Under the pieces are notes generated by a model. The model saw only the letters and a program-made list of their open reading frames with translations. It searched no databases and was not told where the DNA came from. Position numbers and translations under genes: made by a program. A stretch of 64,000 bases of DNA from Novosphingobium olei (GTDB taxonomy: Bacteria > Pseudomonadota > Alphaproteobacteria > Sphingomonadales > Sphingomonadaceae), in NCBI RefSeq assembly GCF_012927405.1, contig NZ_JABBGM010000006.1:204894-268893 (forward strand), written 5' to 3'. Positions 27,760-36,204 of the stretch are shown here, piece by piece. Position 1 is the first letter of the stretch, and each line of letters opens with the position of its first letter.

Positions 27760-27787
27760 TGGGCCGCAATCCGAAGACTGCGGCCCA
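27760..27787 (-). terminator. Hairpin between TonB receptor and GH3 (partial terminator)
   Basis: Perfect 9-bp arms TGGGCCGCA (27760-27768) and TGCGGCCCA (27779-27787), loop 10 nt. In the direction of transcription it is followed by AATTATTTGG, a weak U-rich tail. It lies 18 nt after the receptor stop, so it probably lowers GH3/GH30 expression relative to the receptor, or stabilises the receptor mRNA end. Confidence 0.65.
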
Positions 27788-27804
27788 GTTCAGGGTGGAT
27801 CTGC

Positions 27805-30051
27805 TTAGAACTTGACCCCGGCGCGCACGCCGTAGGTTCGCGGTGCTTCGATCGTCACACCGGCGCCAAGACCCGACGCGGCATGCGCGATCGTGATGTT
27901 GTCTTCGATGTTCTTCACGAAGCCCTGAACATAGAAACGGTCGTTCGGGGCGGTGTAGGTGATCGTCGCGTCGGTCTTGGTGAAGGCCGGCTGACGGAAC
28001 TGCGACAGGTTGTTCAGATCGAGAATAAAGTATTCCGAGCTGAGGCGGCTGCGCACGCCGAGGTCCAGCTTGCCCGCGTCTCCGAGGACGATCGTGTGGG
28101 TCCAGGCGGCCGTCGCGACATGCTTGGGAGCATGGTCGAGCAGGGCGCCATTGAAGTTGAAGCTCGGGTAAGCAACCGGGTTGGGCGTGAAGTTGGTGTA
28201 ACGCGAATTGGTGTAGGTGTAGCCCAGATCGAAGCGGTCGTTGTCGCCCGGCTGCAGGGTGGCTTCAAGCTCAAGCCCATCGACCTTGGCCTTTGCGGCG
28301 TTGCTGATGAGCGTGGCCGGGATCGGCACGGTCACGACCTGGCTGACCTGCAGCTTGTCGTAGTCGTAGTGGAACAACGAAGCGTTGAGCCGGAACGCGT
28401 TCGAGAAGCGCAGCTTTGCACCGACTTCGTACGAGGTCAGGTTCTCGGGGTTGTAGTACAGCGCATCGGCGGTCAGCGAACAGCCCACGCCGCTTCCGGT
28501 CACGCAGCCGTCGTTGAAGCCGCCCGCCTTGTAGCCGGTGGAAACGTTGGCATAGAACAGGCCGAGGCCCGGCGCATCGTAGTCGACGCCCACCTTCCAG
28601 ATGGTCTTGTTCCAGGTCTTCTTGGCAATGTTTTCGTTGAGCGTGCAGCGCAGCGCGCCGCAGAACGACGATGCCACCGTTGGGAAGTCAACGACCGTGG
28701 CACCGTTCCGCGACTTGAAGTCGTTGGTGTAGCGCACGCCACCCGTCACGTGCAGGTCCGACGTCAGGTCATAGGTGACCTGGCCGAACACGGCCTTCGA
28801 ACGCGAAACGGTCGGGCCCTGCGGGAAGGCGAAGCCAGTCGCGCCGGCGACGACGAGGCTCGACAGCGGGGCACCCAGGTTGAATTCAAGGTCGGACTTT
28901 TCGTGGAAGTAATAGCCACCGACCTGACCGTGCAGCGGCGAGCCCTGACCGAACGCCAGACGCAGTTCGTGGCTGTCCTGCTTGAAATGGCCGAAGAAGA
29001 ACGCGGGATTGTTGAGCGCGCTGAACAGCAGCAGGTTGCGCGTGTCGTCACGGTCGGTCTTGCGATACGAACCGAGGTAGGTCAGCTGGACCGGACCGAA
29101 ATCATAGGTGAACTCACCCATGATGCCGTAGGCCTTGTTGTTGCGCCAGTTCCGATAGGTGGGGTTGACGGTGAGCAGGCGCTGTTCATCGCTGCTGCGA
29201 TTGACATAGACCGGGTTGTTGGTTGGGGTCACCGTCGCGGGATCGAAGAAACGATCAAGCGTGACGAGATTGCCGTTCGTGCCGGTGCCACGGGTCTGCG
29301 TGTAGTCGCCGCGAATGACGAACTTGAGATTGCCGGTCTCGCCACCGAACGAGAGACGGCCCGACAGCACGTCGCGGAACGGGTTCAGTCGCGAAGACGC
29401 GCCTTCGACGGTGTAGTACGGGTCCTGGCGCTGATAGTTGGCGGCAGCACGGATGCCGAGGCCGTTGCCGAGCCCGACGTTGACCATGGCGGATGCATCG
29501 ACGGTGTTCAGGTTGCCGTAGCTTGCATCGACCGAGGCGTGGAAGGCATCGACCGGCCGGTTGGCGATGACGTTGATCACGCCCGCCGTGGTGTTGCGGC
29601 CATAGAGCGTGCCCTGCGGCCCGCGCAGGACTTCGACGCGCTCGACGTCGTAGAAGCTGCCCAGCGTGTCGGCGGGGCGGGCGATGTAGATGCCGTCAAG
29701 CAGGAAGGCGGCCGAAGGGTCACCCTTTTCGGTGGTGTCGGTGCTGGTCACGCCACGGATCGAGATGCGAACGGCATCGCCGCTTTCGGTCAGCGCAAGG
29801 TTCGGAATGGCGGTGGTCAGTGCGCGCGCGTCCGTGATGCCCGAGCTCTTCAGGCCGTCGCCGGTAATGGCCGAAAGCGTGATCGGGGTCTTGGACAACA
29901 GGGTCGACTGGCGGGTCGCCGTCACCACGATGTCGCCGGTCGGCACGGCATCGGCGCTCTGCTGCGCGGTGGTCTGCGCTGCATCCTGGGCGTAGGCCGG
30001 CGCGGAAAGCGCGATCGCCGAGACCAGGCAGGCGGTCTTGATAAGCTTCAT
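27805..30051 (-). CDS. TonB-dependent receptor of the glycan locus
   Basis: 748-residue outer-membrane transporter: signal peptide MKLIKTACLVSAIALSAPAYA, TonB-box region GDIVVTATRQS, plug with VEVLRGPQGTLYGRNTTAGV, barrel with paired Cys loops (FCGALRC and DGCVTGSGVGC, likely disulfides in extracellular loops) and aromatic C-terminus GVRAGVKF. The ATG at 30051 has GAGGAAC about 7 nt upstream. It heads the operon of GH3, GH30 and nucleoside-hydrolase-like genes and is divergent from a LacI regulator, so a di- or oligosaccharide is the likely ligand rather than iron. Confidence 0.93.
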   Translation of the reverse strand: MKLIKTACLVSAIALSAPAYAQDAAQTTAQQSADAVPTGDIVVTATRQSTLLSKTPITLSAITGDGLKSSGITDARALTTAIPNLALTESGDAVRISIRGVTSTDTTEKGDPSAAFLLDGIYIARPADTLGSFYDVERVEVLRGPQGTLYGRNTTAGVINVIANRPVDAFHASVDASYGNLNTVDASAMVNVGLGNGLGIRAAANYQRQDPYYTVEGASSRLNPFRDVLSGRLSFGGETGNLKFVIRGDYTQTRGTGTNGNLVTLDRFFDPATVTPTNNPVYVNRSSDEQRLLTVNPTYRNWRNNKAYGIMGEFTYDFGPVQLTYLGSYRKTDRDDTRNLLLFSALNNPAFFFGHFKQDSHELRLAFGQGSPLHGQVGGYYFHEKSDLEFNLGAPLSSLVVAGATGFAFPQGPTVSRSKAVFGQVTYDLTSDLHVTGGVRYTNDFKSRNGATVVDFPTVASSFCGALRCTLNENIAKKTWNKTIWKVGVDYDAPGLGLFYANVSTGYKAGGFNDGCVTGSGVGCSLTADALYYNPENLTSYEVGAKLRFSNAFRLNASLFHYDYDKLQVSQVVTVPIPATLISNAAKAKVDGLELEATLQPGDNDRFDLGYTYTNSRYTNFTPNPVAYPSFNFNGALLDHAPKHVATAAWTHTIVLGDAGKLDLGVRSRLSSEYFILDLNNLSQFRQPAFTKTDATITYTAPNDRFYVQGFVKNIEDNITIAHAASGLGAGVTIEAPRTYGVRAGVKF

Positions 30052-30249
30052 TGGTTGTTCCTCCCTTGGCTGTCGACGGCTCGCAAGCCGCCAAACCATC
30101 GCTCCCCACGAGCGATCGAAACGGTCAGGCAGCTCGTCGGCGGAGGTCCGGACGTGGCGAGATGCGGTCGCATCGCCATGCCGGGATAGGGGCTGTCCTC
30201 TCCATCGACGGACTGTCTCGTCCGCTTCGAGCGAGGGTCTTGATGCCGA

Positions 30250-30280
30250 TTGGCAACGCTGTCAAGATTGCGCTGTCAAT
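30250..30280. promoter_or_regulatory. LacI-type operator cluster
   Basis: TTGGCAACGCTGTCAA (30250-30265) is a near-perfect 16-bp LacI-family palindrome, followed at once by ATTGCGCTGTCAAT (30267-30280); a third half-site TTGCTGTCC follows. The repeated CGCTGTCA half-sites sit between the TonB receptor and lacI. A separate inverted repeat ATCGCT/AGCGAT lies near 30098-30116. Repression by the adjacent LacI protein, relieved by a sugar, is inferred. Confidence 0.68.
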
Positions 30281-30339
30281 TGCTGTCCTTTTTCGCAGGG
30301 TGGGTGACGGCGGCCCCACAAGCGGCCATAAGATGAACC

Positions 30340-31416
30340 ATGAAGAGGATCATGAAGGCTAAAATCGAATCCGATTTGGCGGGTGCCGGGCATGCAACCA
30401 TGCAGGATGTCGCGCGTCATGCGGGGGTTTCGCTCAAGAGCGTGAGTCGCGTGGTAAATCGGGAACCACACGTTTCCGAAAAGCTCCGCATGAAGGTCGA
30501 AGCCGCGATCGCGGACCTCAACTATATTCCTGATATCGCTGCGCGCTCGCTCGCAGGATCGCGCACGTTCATCATCGGCCTGCTGTTCGACAATCCCAGT
30601 CCGAACTACACCATGAAGCTGCAGGCCGGGGTTTACCGCGCCTGCACCGAGCATGGCTATCATCTGCGGATCGACAACGTGGATTCGTCGTGTTCGCCGG
30701 CGGTGCTCGAATCGCGGCTGGATGCCATCGTGCGCAACAGCCGTTGCGACGGCTTCGTCCTCACGCCGCCGCTGACGGACAATCCGCAGGTCCTCGATTT
30801 CTTCGACGCACGTGGCGTTCGTTACGTTCGCATTGCACCCTCGGTCGAGGTGGACAGATCGCCCGGCGTGCTGATCGACGATGAGGCTGCCGCAGGCAGC
30901 GTTGCCAGATACCTGTGGGACCTGGGACACAGGCGTTTCGGGCTGGTCACTGGCCCGGTCGAGCACGGTGCCGCGGCAAAGCGACGCGCCGGTTTTCTCG
31001 ACATGCTGTCGGGACTCGGCCTAACCGAACCGGTGGCCGAAGCCGCCGGTGGTTTCTCGTTCGAAGGCGGGATCACGGCCGGTCAGCAGCTGCTCGCCGC
31101 GCAGCACAAGCCGACGGCCATCTTCGCGACCAACGACGATTCGGCCGCGGGCGTGATGGTGGCTTGCAGCCAGGCGGGCGTGGCGGTTCCAGCCGACTTG
31201 TCGCTGTGCGGGTTCGACGACAGCTGGATCGCCAAATCGGTGTGGCCATACCTCACCACGATTTCACAACCGATCGAGGAAATGGGGCACGCGGCGGCGA
31301 CCTTCCTGCTCGATCGACGTGATTCCCAGCCGGCGTTGCGCACTTTGCAATTTCATCTGGTCCAGCGCGACTCGGTCGCCGCCCCGGCCCAGGAGAAATC
31401 GACCTCGGTCGCCTGA
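30340..31416 (+). CDS. LacI-family transcriptional regulator
   Basis: 358-residue regulator. The N-terminal DNA-binding domain is clear: MQDVARHAGVSLKSVSRVVN followed by the hinge YIPDIAARSLAGSRTF; the rest is a periplasmic-binding-protein-like sugar domain (GLLFDNPSPNYTMKLQAGVY, IDDEAAAGSVARYLWDLGHR, AIFATNDDSAAGVMVACSQA). An alternative start at 30352 (MKAKIES) has GAGG closer to it and may be the true one. It is divergent from the glycan-locus TonB receptor and most likely controls it through the operators at 30250-30280. Its stop and that of the convergent chemoreceptor gene fall inside one TGACGTCA palindrome. Confidence 0.93.
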   Translation: MKRIMKAKIESDLAGAGHATMQDVARHAGVSLKSVSRVVNREPHVSEKLRMKVEAAIADLNYIPDIAARSLAGSRTFIIGLLFDNPSPNYTMKLQAGVYRACTEHGYHLRIDNVDSSCSPAVLESRLDAIVRNSRCDGFVLTPPLTDNPQVLDFFDARGVRYVRIAPSVEVDRSPGVLIDDEAAAGSVARYLWDLGHRRFGLVTGPVEHGAAAKRRAGFLDMLSGLGLTEPVAEAAGGFSFEGGITAGQQLLAAQHKPTAIFATNDDSAAGVMVACSQAGVAVPADLSLCGFDDSWIAKSVWPYLTTISQPIEEMGHAAATFLLDRRDSQPALRTLQFHLVQRDSVAAPAQEKSTSVA

Positions 31417-31418
31417 CG

Positions 31419-33272
31419 TCAGAACTCCGACCAGTCCTCGGCGAGCGCCTGGCTGCTGCGGCTGACCGCGGGGCGAGCCACCGGAGAGACGGGGGGCGGG
31501 GGCGTGAACGCGACGACTGCGGGTGCGCGATCGCCGATCGCGCGGCCGGGCAGGGCGCCCGGCTTGGGCGCGCTGTCGCCGATGCGGAAGCTCGCGAACG
31601 TCTTCGACAGGTGCGATGCTTCCTGCGTCAGGTTCTTGGTCGCGGCATTCGTTTCCTCGACCATCGCGGCGTTCTGCTGCGTCATCTGGTCCATTGCGCT
31701 GATCGATTCGCTGATCTTGCGCAGCGCAACCGACTGTTGGCCCGCCGTGTCCGCGATCGTGGAGATCGACATCGTCACCGTGCCGACCTGGCCGATGATC
31801 GTCTCGAGCGCCTCGCCCGTTTCGTTGACGAGCGCAACGCCCGCGCGAACGTGCTGCGTCACTGCTTCCACCCGCTGCTTGATCGCGCTGGCAGCTTCGG
31901 TCGCCCGCAGAGCAAGTGCGCGGACTTCCGAGGCGACGACGGCGAAGCCCTTGCCGGCTTCACCTGCTCGCGCTGCTTCTACACCGGCGTTGAGCGCCAG
32001 CAGGTTGGTCTGGAACGCAATCCCGTCGATCATCGCGGTGATGTCGGAAATCTCGGCGCTGGCGCGGTCGACCTTGTCCATCGCGTCGATCGCCTTGGTC
32101 ACCACCGCGCCGCCGGTCTGGGCATGGCCGCGCGCTTCGACCATCGAGGTGCTGACGTCGGCGGCGATCTTGGCGTAGTCCTCGATCTGGCGGGTGAGCG
32201 AGTCCATCTCGTTCGACGATGCCTGCAGGCTGGCGGCCTGCATCTCGCTCCGGCTGGCGAGGTCCGTGGTTGCCTGGCGGATTTCGTTGGAAGTCAGGTC
32301 GATGTTGCCGATGCTTTCCTGCACCTGGCCCATCGCTTCGCACAGGCGCGACATGGCGTCGTTGAAATCGCGGGCCACGGGTTCGAACGCCGGCGGCACA
32401 TCGGTGACGCGCACCGAAAGATCCGCCATCGCCACCGCGTGCAGGTTGTCGCCGATCTTGGCCATCGCCGCTTCGCGATCGGCCACGGCCCGTTGCCGGT
32501 CGATGGCGGCATCGCGGAAGTATTCCACCGTGCGGGCCATGTCGCCCAGTTCGTCGGTGCGCTCGGTGCCCGGCACGACCACCGCGTTGTTGCCGTCGGC
32601 AAGCGCAGTCATCGTCTGGGTTAGCTGCCCGATCGGGGTCGCCAGCGATTGCGCCAGCTTGCGTGACAGCAGCACGGCCAGCGCGATCATCGTCGCACCG
32701 CCCAGCACCAGCGCGATCCACGCGAAGAACACGGCGCGTTCCTGCGATGCGGTGTCGGAATCGATCTCGGCCTGCTGCGCCTTGCGCAGGTCGCGCAGCG
32801 GGGTGACGGCATCGCTCACCAGCACGGCCTTGCCCCCGGCGCGGATCGCGGCGACGGCGTCGTCAAGATGGCCGGCCTTGACGGTTTCGATCGAGCGGTC
32901 GCCCCAGGCCTGGCGCCACTTGGCGGTTTCCTCGCGCGAGGTGCGGACCAGCGCCTGGCGCGCGGGATCGGTCAGCCGCGCCTCCAGCTGCTGCGACGTC
33001 TTGTCGTAGTCGTCACGGCCTTCGTAGTACGACTTGAGGTAGCTCTCATCCGCCGTGACCAGATAGCCGCGCATCTGGCTGTTCTGGCGCAGCAGCGCGG
33101 TCTCCAGCGTCAGCGCATCGGCCAGGATCGACTGGCTTTCCGTGTTGCGGACCGCGATGCGCGAAATCATCGCCAGGCTGATGCCGAAGACCAGCATCAT
33201 CGCCACCGCGGAGATGATCACGGCCACGAACGACATGCCAAGCCGGCGGGGAATGTTCATGCGATCGAACAC
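31419..33272 (-). CDS. Methyl-accepting chemotaxis protein, CHASE3-like
   Basis: 617-residue inner-membrane chemoreceptor. TM1 near residues 13-38, a helical periplasmic domain with the CHASE3-like pattern ([20 protein letters not shown]), TM2 near 182-204 ([20 protein letters not shown]), HAMP, then the signalling domain with the hairpin tip [24 protein letters not shown] in part. The C-terminus ends in a Pro-rich linker and [10 protein letters not shown], possibly a CheB/CheR tether. GTG at 33272 is the likely start; ATG at 33260 is also possible. No other che genes are nearby, so it is an orphan receptor. Confidence 0.95.
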   Translation of the reverse strand: MFDRMNIPRRLGMSFVAVIISAVAMMLVFGISLAMISRIAVRNTESQSILADALTLETALLRQNSQMRGYLVTADESYLKSYYEGRDDYDKTSQQLEARLTDPARQALVRTSREETAKWRQAWGDRSIETVKAGHLDDAVAAIRAGGKAVLVSDAVTPLRDLRKAQQAEIDSDTASQERAVFFAWIALVLGGATMIALAVLLSRKLAQSLATPIGQLTQTMTALADGNNAVVVPGTERTDELGDMARTVEYFRDAAIDRQRAVADREAAMAKIGDNLHAVAMADLSVRVTDVPPAFEPVARDFNDAMSRLCEAMGQVQESIGNIDLTSNEIRQATTDLASRSEMQAASLQASSNEMDSLTRQIEDYAKIAADVSTSMVEARGHAQTGGAVVTKAIDAMDKVDRASAEISDITAMIDGIAFQTNLLALNAGVEAARAGEAGKGFAVVASEVRALALRATEAASAIKQRVEAVTQHVRAGVALVNETGEALETIIGQVGTVTMSISTIADTAGQQSVALRKISESISAMDQMTQQNAAMVEETNAATKNLTQEASHLSKTFASFRIGDSAPKPGALPGRAIGDRAPAVVAFTPPPPVSPVARPAVSRSSQALAEDWSEF

Positions 33273-33645
33273 GATGCACCTTTGTTTTCTAGAGTATCCG
33301 CACGAGAGCGCGTGGGCAGGATCGGGGTCAGGGGTCCGGGATCGGAGCGCGGATCCTTCAGGGCAGGCGAGTGCCGGGTCGGCGAATGCCGGGTCCGCGG
33401 GCCGGATCGCTCACCCTGTCGCCGGTGGATAGTGCCATGCTGCCATCTGCATCCTCGCTGGAGATTGGCCGTCATGCATAAGGGCGCAGATTAAAGCCGG
33501 CGGATATCGGCAAGTATGCATTTTATCTTAGTATTCGTGATGGGAAACGGGTGATTACCGCGCAAGCGGGGCTTCTGCGTAGCGCCGGTTATTCAAATAT
33601 GCACCGCGGCACCGATAGCTTTCCGTTGAATTTCAGTGGGACGCC
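33273..33645. other. Gene-free stretch with short GC repeats
   Basis: About 370 nt upstream of both the chemoreceptor and DUF2332 genes. The first part holds degenerate direct repeats (GCCGGGTC at two places near 33371 and 33389, and GGTC/CGGATC runs); the part from 33480 is AT-richer and probably holds promoters for the rightward gene. I see no RNA gene or terminator here. Confidence 0.4.
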
Positions 33646-34710
33646 ATGGGTATACTTGCAAATCTGACCTCGGCGACCGCGCAGGAGTGGACAGGGATCG
33701 ATCTTCGGCGGCAAGCCGATTTCATGCGCCAGCAGCACGCGCCGTTCTCGGCCCGCGTCATGGATGCAGCGGCGATCCATCTGCCCCAGGCTCCATTCTG
33801 CCTGTCGATGTTCGAAGGCTGGTCCGGCGATCGCCGCTCCGCCGCGCTGCCGCTGCGGCTGCTCGCCGGCTTGCACAACCTGGCGCGCCGGGGCGTCGTC
33901 CCCGAACTGTCCGCCGCGTTCGCCACGCTCGATCCCGATTGCGAACAGGCGGTCGCCCTGGCTCTGGCGACAGGCGATGCCATGATCGCGCCATGGCTGA
34001 TGCGCCCGACGCAGACCAACGAGGTGGCGCGCAGTGCCGCGACGATGGCGGCGCTGCGGGTCGTGGCGGGGCGCTTCCGGCTGCCCATCCACCTGCATGA
34101 AATGGGCGCGAGCGCGGGGCTCAACCTGCTGCTCGATGGCTATGCGTTCGATCTGGGCGGCGTGCGCGCGGGCGATCCGGCGAGCCCCCTGGTGATCCGC
34201 CCGCGCTGGTCCGGGCAGGCCCCGCGCGGTGCGCAGCCCACCATCGTGCAGGCCTGCGGGGTCGATCGCACGCCGCTCGATTTCCGCGATCCCGGCGATT
34301 GCGAACGACTGTTTTCCTATGTCTGGCCCGATCGCGCGGAGCGGTTGCGCCGGCTGCGCCTGGCGATCCAGCTCGCCCGGCATCGCACCGTCGATCTTCA
34401 GGCCGGCAGCGCGGTGGAATGGCTGCGCGACAAGCTGGCCGCACCGCGCACCGGCGGCGTCGTCCAGTGCATCGTCCACACCATGTTCCACCAGTATCTC
34501 GGCGACGAGGACAAGGCAGACGTCGAGGCGATCTTCGCAGAGGCGGGGGCAGCAGCGACCGAGGCCGCGCCGCTGGCCCGCATTTCGCTCGAATGGACGC
34601 CATCGCGCAGCGTGGTGGAGCTTGTCCTCACCACCTGGCCCACCGGCACGCGCGAGGTGCTGGCCCATGCCCACCCCTATGGCGCGTGGATCCGCTGGCT
34701 CGGCGACTGA
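33646..34710 (+). CDS. DUF2332 family protein
   Basis: 354-residue cytoplasmic protein. The DUF2332 hallmark HEMGASAGLNLLLDGYAF is at residues 150-167, and it is preceded by the conserved RPTQTNEVARSA. Glu, Gly and Asn in this block resemble an S-adenosylmethionine/methyltransferase-like loop, but no function is established for the family. The other blocks (GVDRTPLDFRDPGDCERLFS, YVWPDRAERLRRLRLAI) agree with members in alphaproteobacteria. Monocistronic, convergent with the MFS gene 34 nt away. Confidence 0.85.
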   Translation: MGILANLTSATAQEWTGIDLRRQADFMRQQHAPFSARVMDAAAIHLPQAPFCLSMFEGWSGDRRSAALPLRLLAGLHNLARRGVVPELSAAFATLDPDCEQAVALALATGDAMIAPWLMRPTQTNEVARSAATMAALRVVAGRFRLPIHLHEMGASAGLNLLLDGYAFDLGGVRAGDPASPLVIRPRWSGQAPRGAQPTIVQACGVDRTPLDFRDPGDCERLFSYVWPDRAERLRRLRLAIQLARHRTVDLQAGSAVEWLRDKLAAPRTGGVVQCIVHTMFHQYLGDEDKADVEAIFAEAGAAATEAAPLARISLEWTPSRSVVELVLTTWPTGTREVLAHAHPYGAWIRWLGD

Positions 34711-34744
34711 CGCTCCGGGCGGCCGAGCCTTCCGGCGGCCCCGA

Positions 34745-36085
34745 TCAGGCGCGCCGCCCTTCCTTGACCCACAGCACCGACAAGGCGGCGAGGATCAGCG
34801 CAACGCCGCATAGCGTCAGCATCTGTCCGGGATCGCCGCCCAGCAGCTTGCCATATAGCCCGATTCCCAGCGTCACGAAGCCGAGGTCGAGCGAGCTCAT
34901 CAGGATCGAGAAGAGCATCATCGGGATAACGATCATCATGTTGAAGATGCCCATGTACACGCCGGTCCGCTCGGCCGGGATCGAGCTGGCGAGGATGGCG
35001 TAAGGGTTGCCCATGATGCTGCCCCAGGCAAAGCCGACCCCGGCGGCGGGCAGGAACAGCAGCGCCTTGTCGGCGATGTGGGGCAGGGCGATCATGCCGA
35101 TGCCGCCCAGCGTCAGGCACAGCGCGTGGACGATGCCCGGGCCAAGCCGGCGCACCAGCGGCACCATGGCAAAGGCCACCACGAACGCCACCGCGTTGTA
35201 GAACGCCGCCACTTCGCCATTGGTCAGCACGGCGCTGTGGAACGCGGGCGACTGCGCATCGGCCGTGGCATAGACGGTGCGGCCGATCGAGTAGGTGACG
35301 TAAGTCCAGTATCCGTACATGCCGAACCACTGGAACAGGCTCATCACCCCCAGCTTGCGCATCGCGCGCGGCATTTCCACGATGGCCTCGCCGATTTCGG
35401 CAAGCGTCGCAGCCGCGCCGCGCGGGGCGGCCGCGATCCGCGCCTGTTCCTCAGTCCCCAGCGGCAGTTCGGGCACGCGCAGCACCGACCACAGGATCGT
35501 CGAGAGCGACAGCACAGCGCCGAAGATGAAGACGACGTGCACGGTATAGGGGATGTTGTGATCGTCGACCCAGTCCTTGCTCATGCCCAGCGCGACGAGC
35601 AGCGACGGGGTGAGGTAGGCGAGCATCTGGGCCAGCCCGGTGAACGCGCTCTGCGACAGGAACCCGAACTGGCGCTGGTCGGGATCGAGCCGGTCCGAGA
35701 CATAGGCGCGATAGGGTTCCATCGTGATGTTGTTGCCGGCATCGAGCAGCCAGAGCAGCGACACCGCCATCAGCAGCGACGAGGAGAACGGCATGGCCAG
35801 CAGCCCCGCCGCGCACAGCACCGCGCCCGCCACGAAGTAGGGGGTACGCCGGCCCCAGCGGCTCTGCGTCCGGTCGGACATCGCGCCGATCAGGGGCTGG
35901 ATCAGCAGGCCGGTGACCGGACCGGCAAGGCTCAGGATCGGCAGCGCCGCCTCGTCCGCGCCGAGGTAGCTGTAAATCGGCCCCATGTTGCCCTGCTGCA
36001 GGCCGAAACTGAACTGCAGCCCCAGGAACCCCAGGTTCATCTCGAGGATGCGCCACCATGGCAGGTGCGGTCGACCCGTGCTCAT
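34745..36085 (-). CDS. MFS sugar transporter, SUC2/SLC45-like
   Basis: 446-residue inner-membrane carrier of about 12 helices. The signature SDRTQSRWGRRTPYF in the loop between helices 2 and 3, and MNLGFLGLQFSFGLQQGNMG at the N-terminus, match the sucrose/maltose-proton symporter type (SLC45/SUC2-like MFS). Two overlapping LacI-type palindromes at 36133-36155 lie about 50-70 nt upstream, which supports control by a sugar-responsive repressor. No glycosidase is directly beside it; disaccharide uptake linked to the GH3/GH30 locus or another locus is inferred. Confidence 0.88.
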   Translation of the reverse strand: MSTGRPHLPWWRILEMNLGFLGLQFSFGLQQGNMGPIYSYLGADEAALPILSLAGPVTGLLIQPLIGAMSDRTQSRWGRRTPYFVAGAVLCAAGLLAMPFSSSLLMAVSLLWLLDAGNNITMEPYRAYVSDRLDPDQRQFGFLSQSAFTGLAQMLAYLTPSLLVALGMSKDWVDDHNIPYTVHVVFIFGAVLSLSTILWSVLRVPELPLGTEEQARIAAAPRGAAATLAEIGEAIVEMPRAMRKLGVMSLFQWFGMYGYWTYVTYSIGRTVYATADAQSPAFHSAVLTNGEVAAFYNAVAFVVAFAMVPLVRRLGPGIVHALCLTLGGIGMIALPHIADKALLFLPAAGVGFAWGSIMGNPYAILASSIPAERTGVYMGIFNMMIVIPMMLFSILMSSLDLGFVTLGIGLYGKLLGGDPGQMLTLCGVALILAALSVLWVKEGRRA

Positions 36086-36132
36086 TGCTCTCTCCCAGCC
36101 TTATCCCGTTTTGCAGGATAACTGGCACAGCT

Positions 36133-36155
36133 CCAAGCGTTTGGCAATCGTTTGC
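36133..36155. promoter_or_regulatory. Two LacI/GalR-type palindromes upstream of sugar MFS
   Basis: CCAA-GCGT-TTGG (36133-36144) and GCAA-TCGT-TTGC (36144-36155) are consecutive 12-bp palindromes with the central CG and TTGC/GCAA arms typical of LacI/GalR family sites. They lie 48-70 nt upstream of the MFS start. No lacI gene adjoins, so the regulator would act in trans. Confidence 0.6.
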
Positions 36156-36204
36156 GGAAAAGGGCGCGCGCGTCCTGCCTGCGGGGGCAGCGACGCTGGC
36201 GGGG

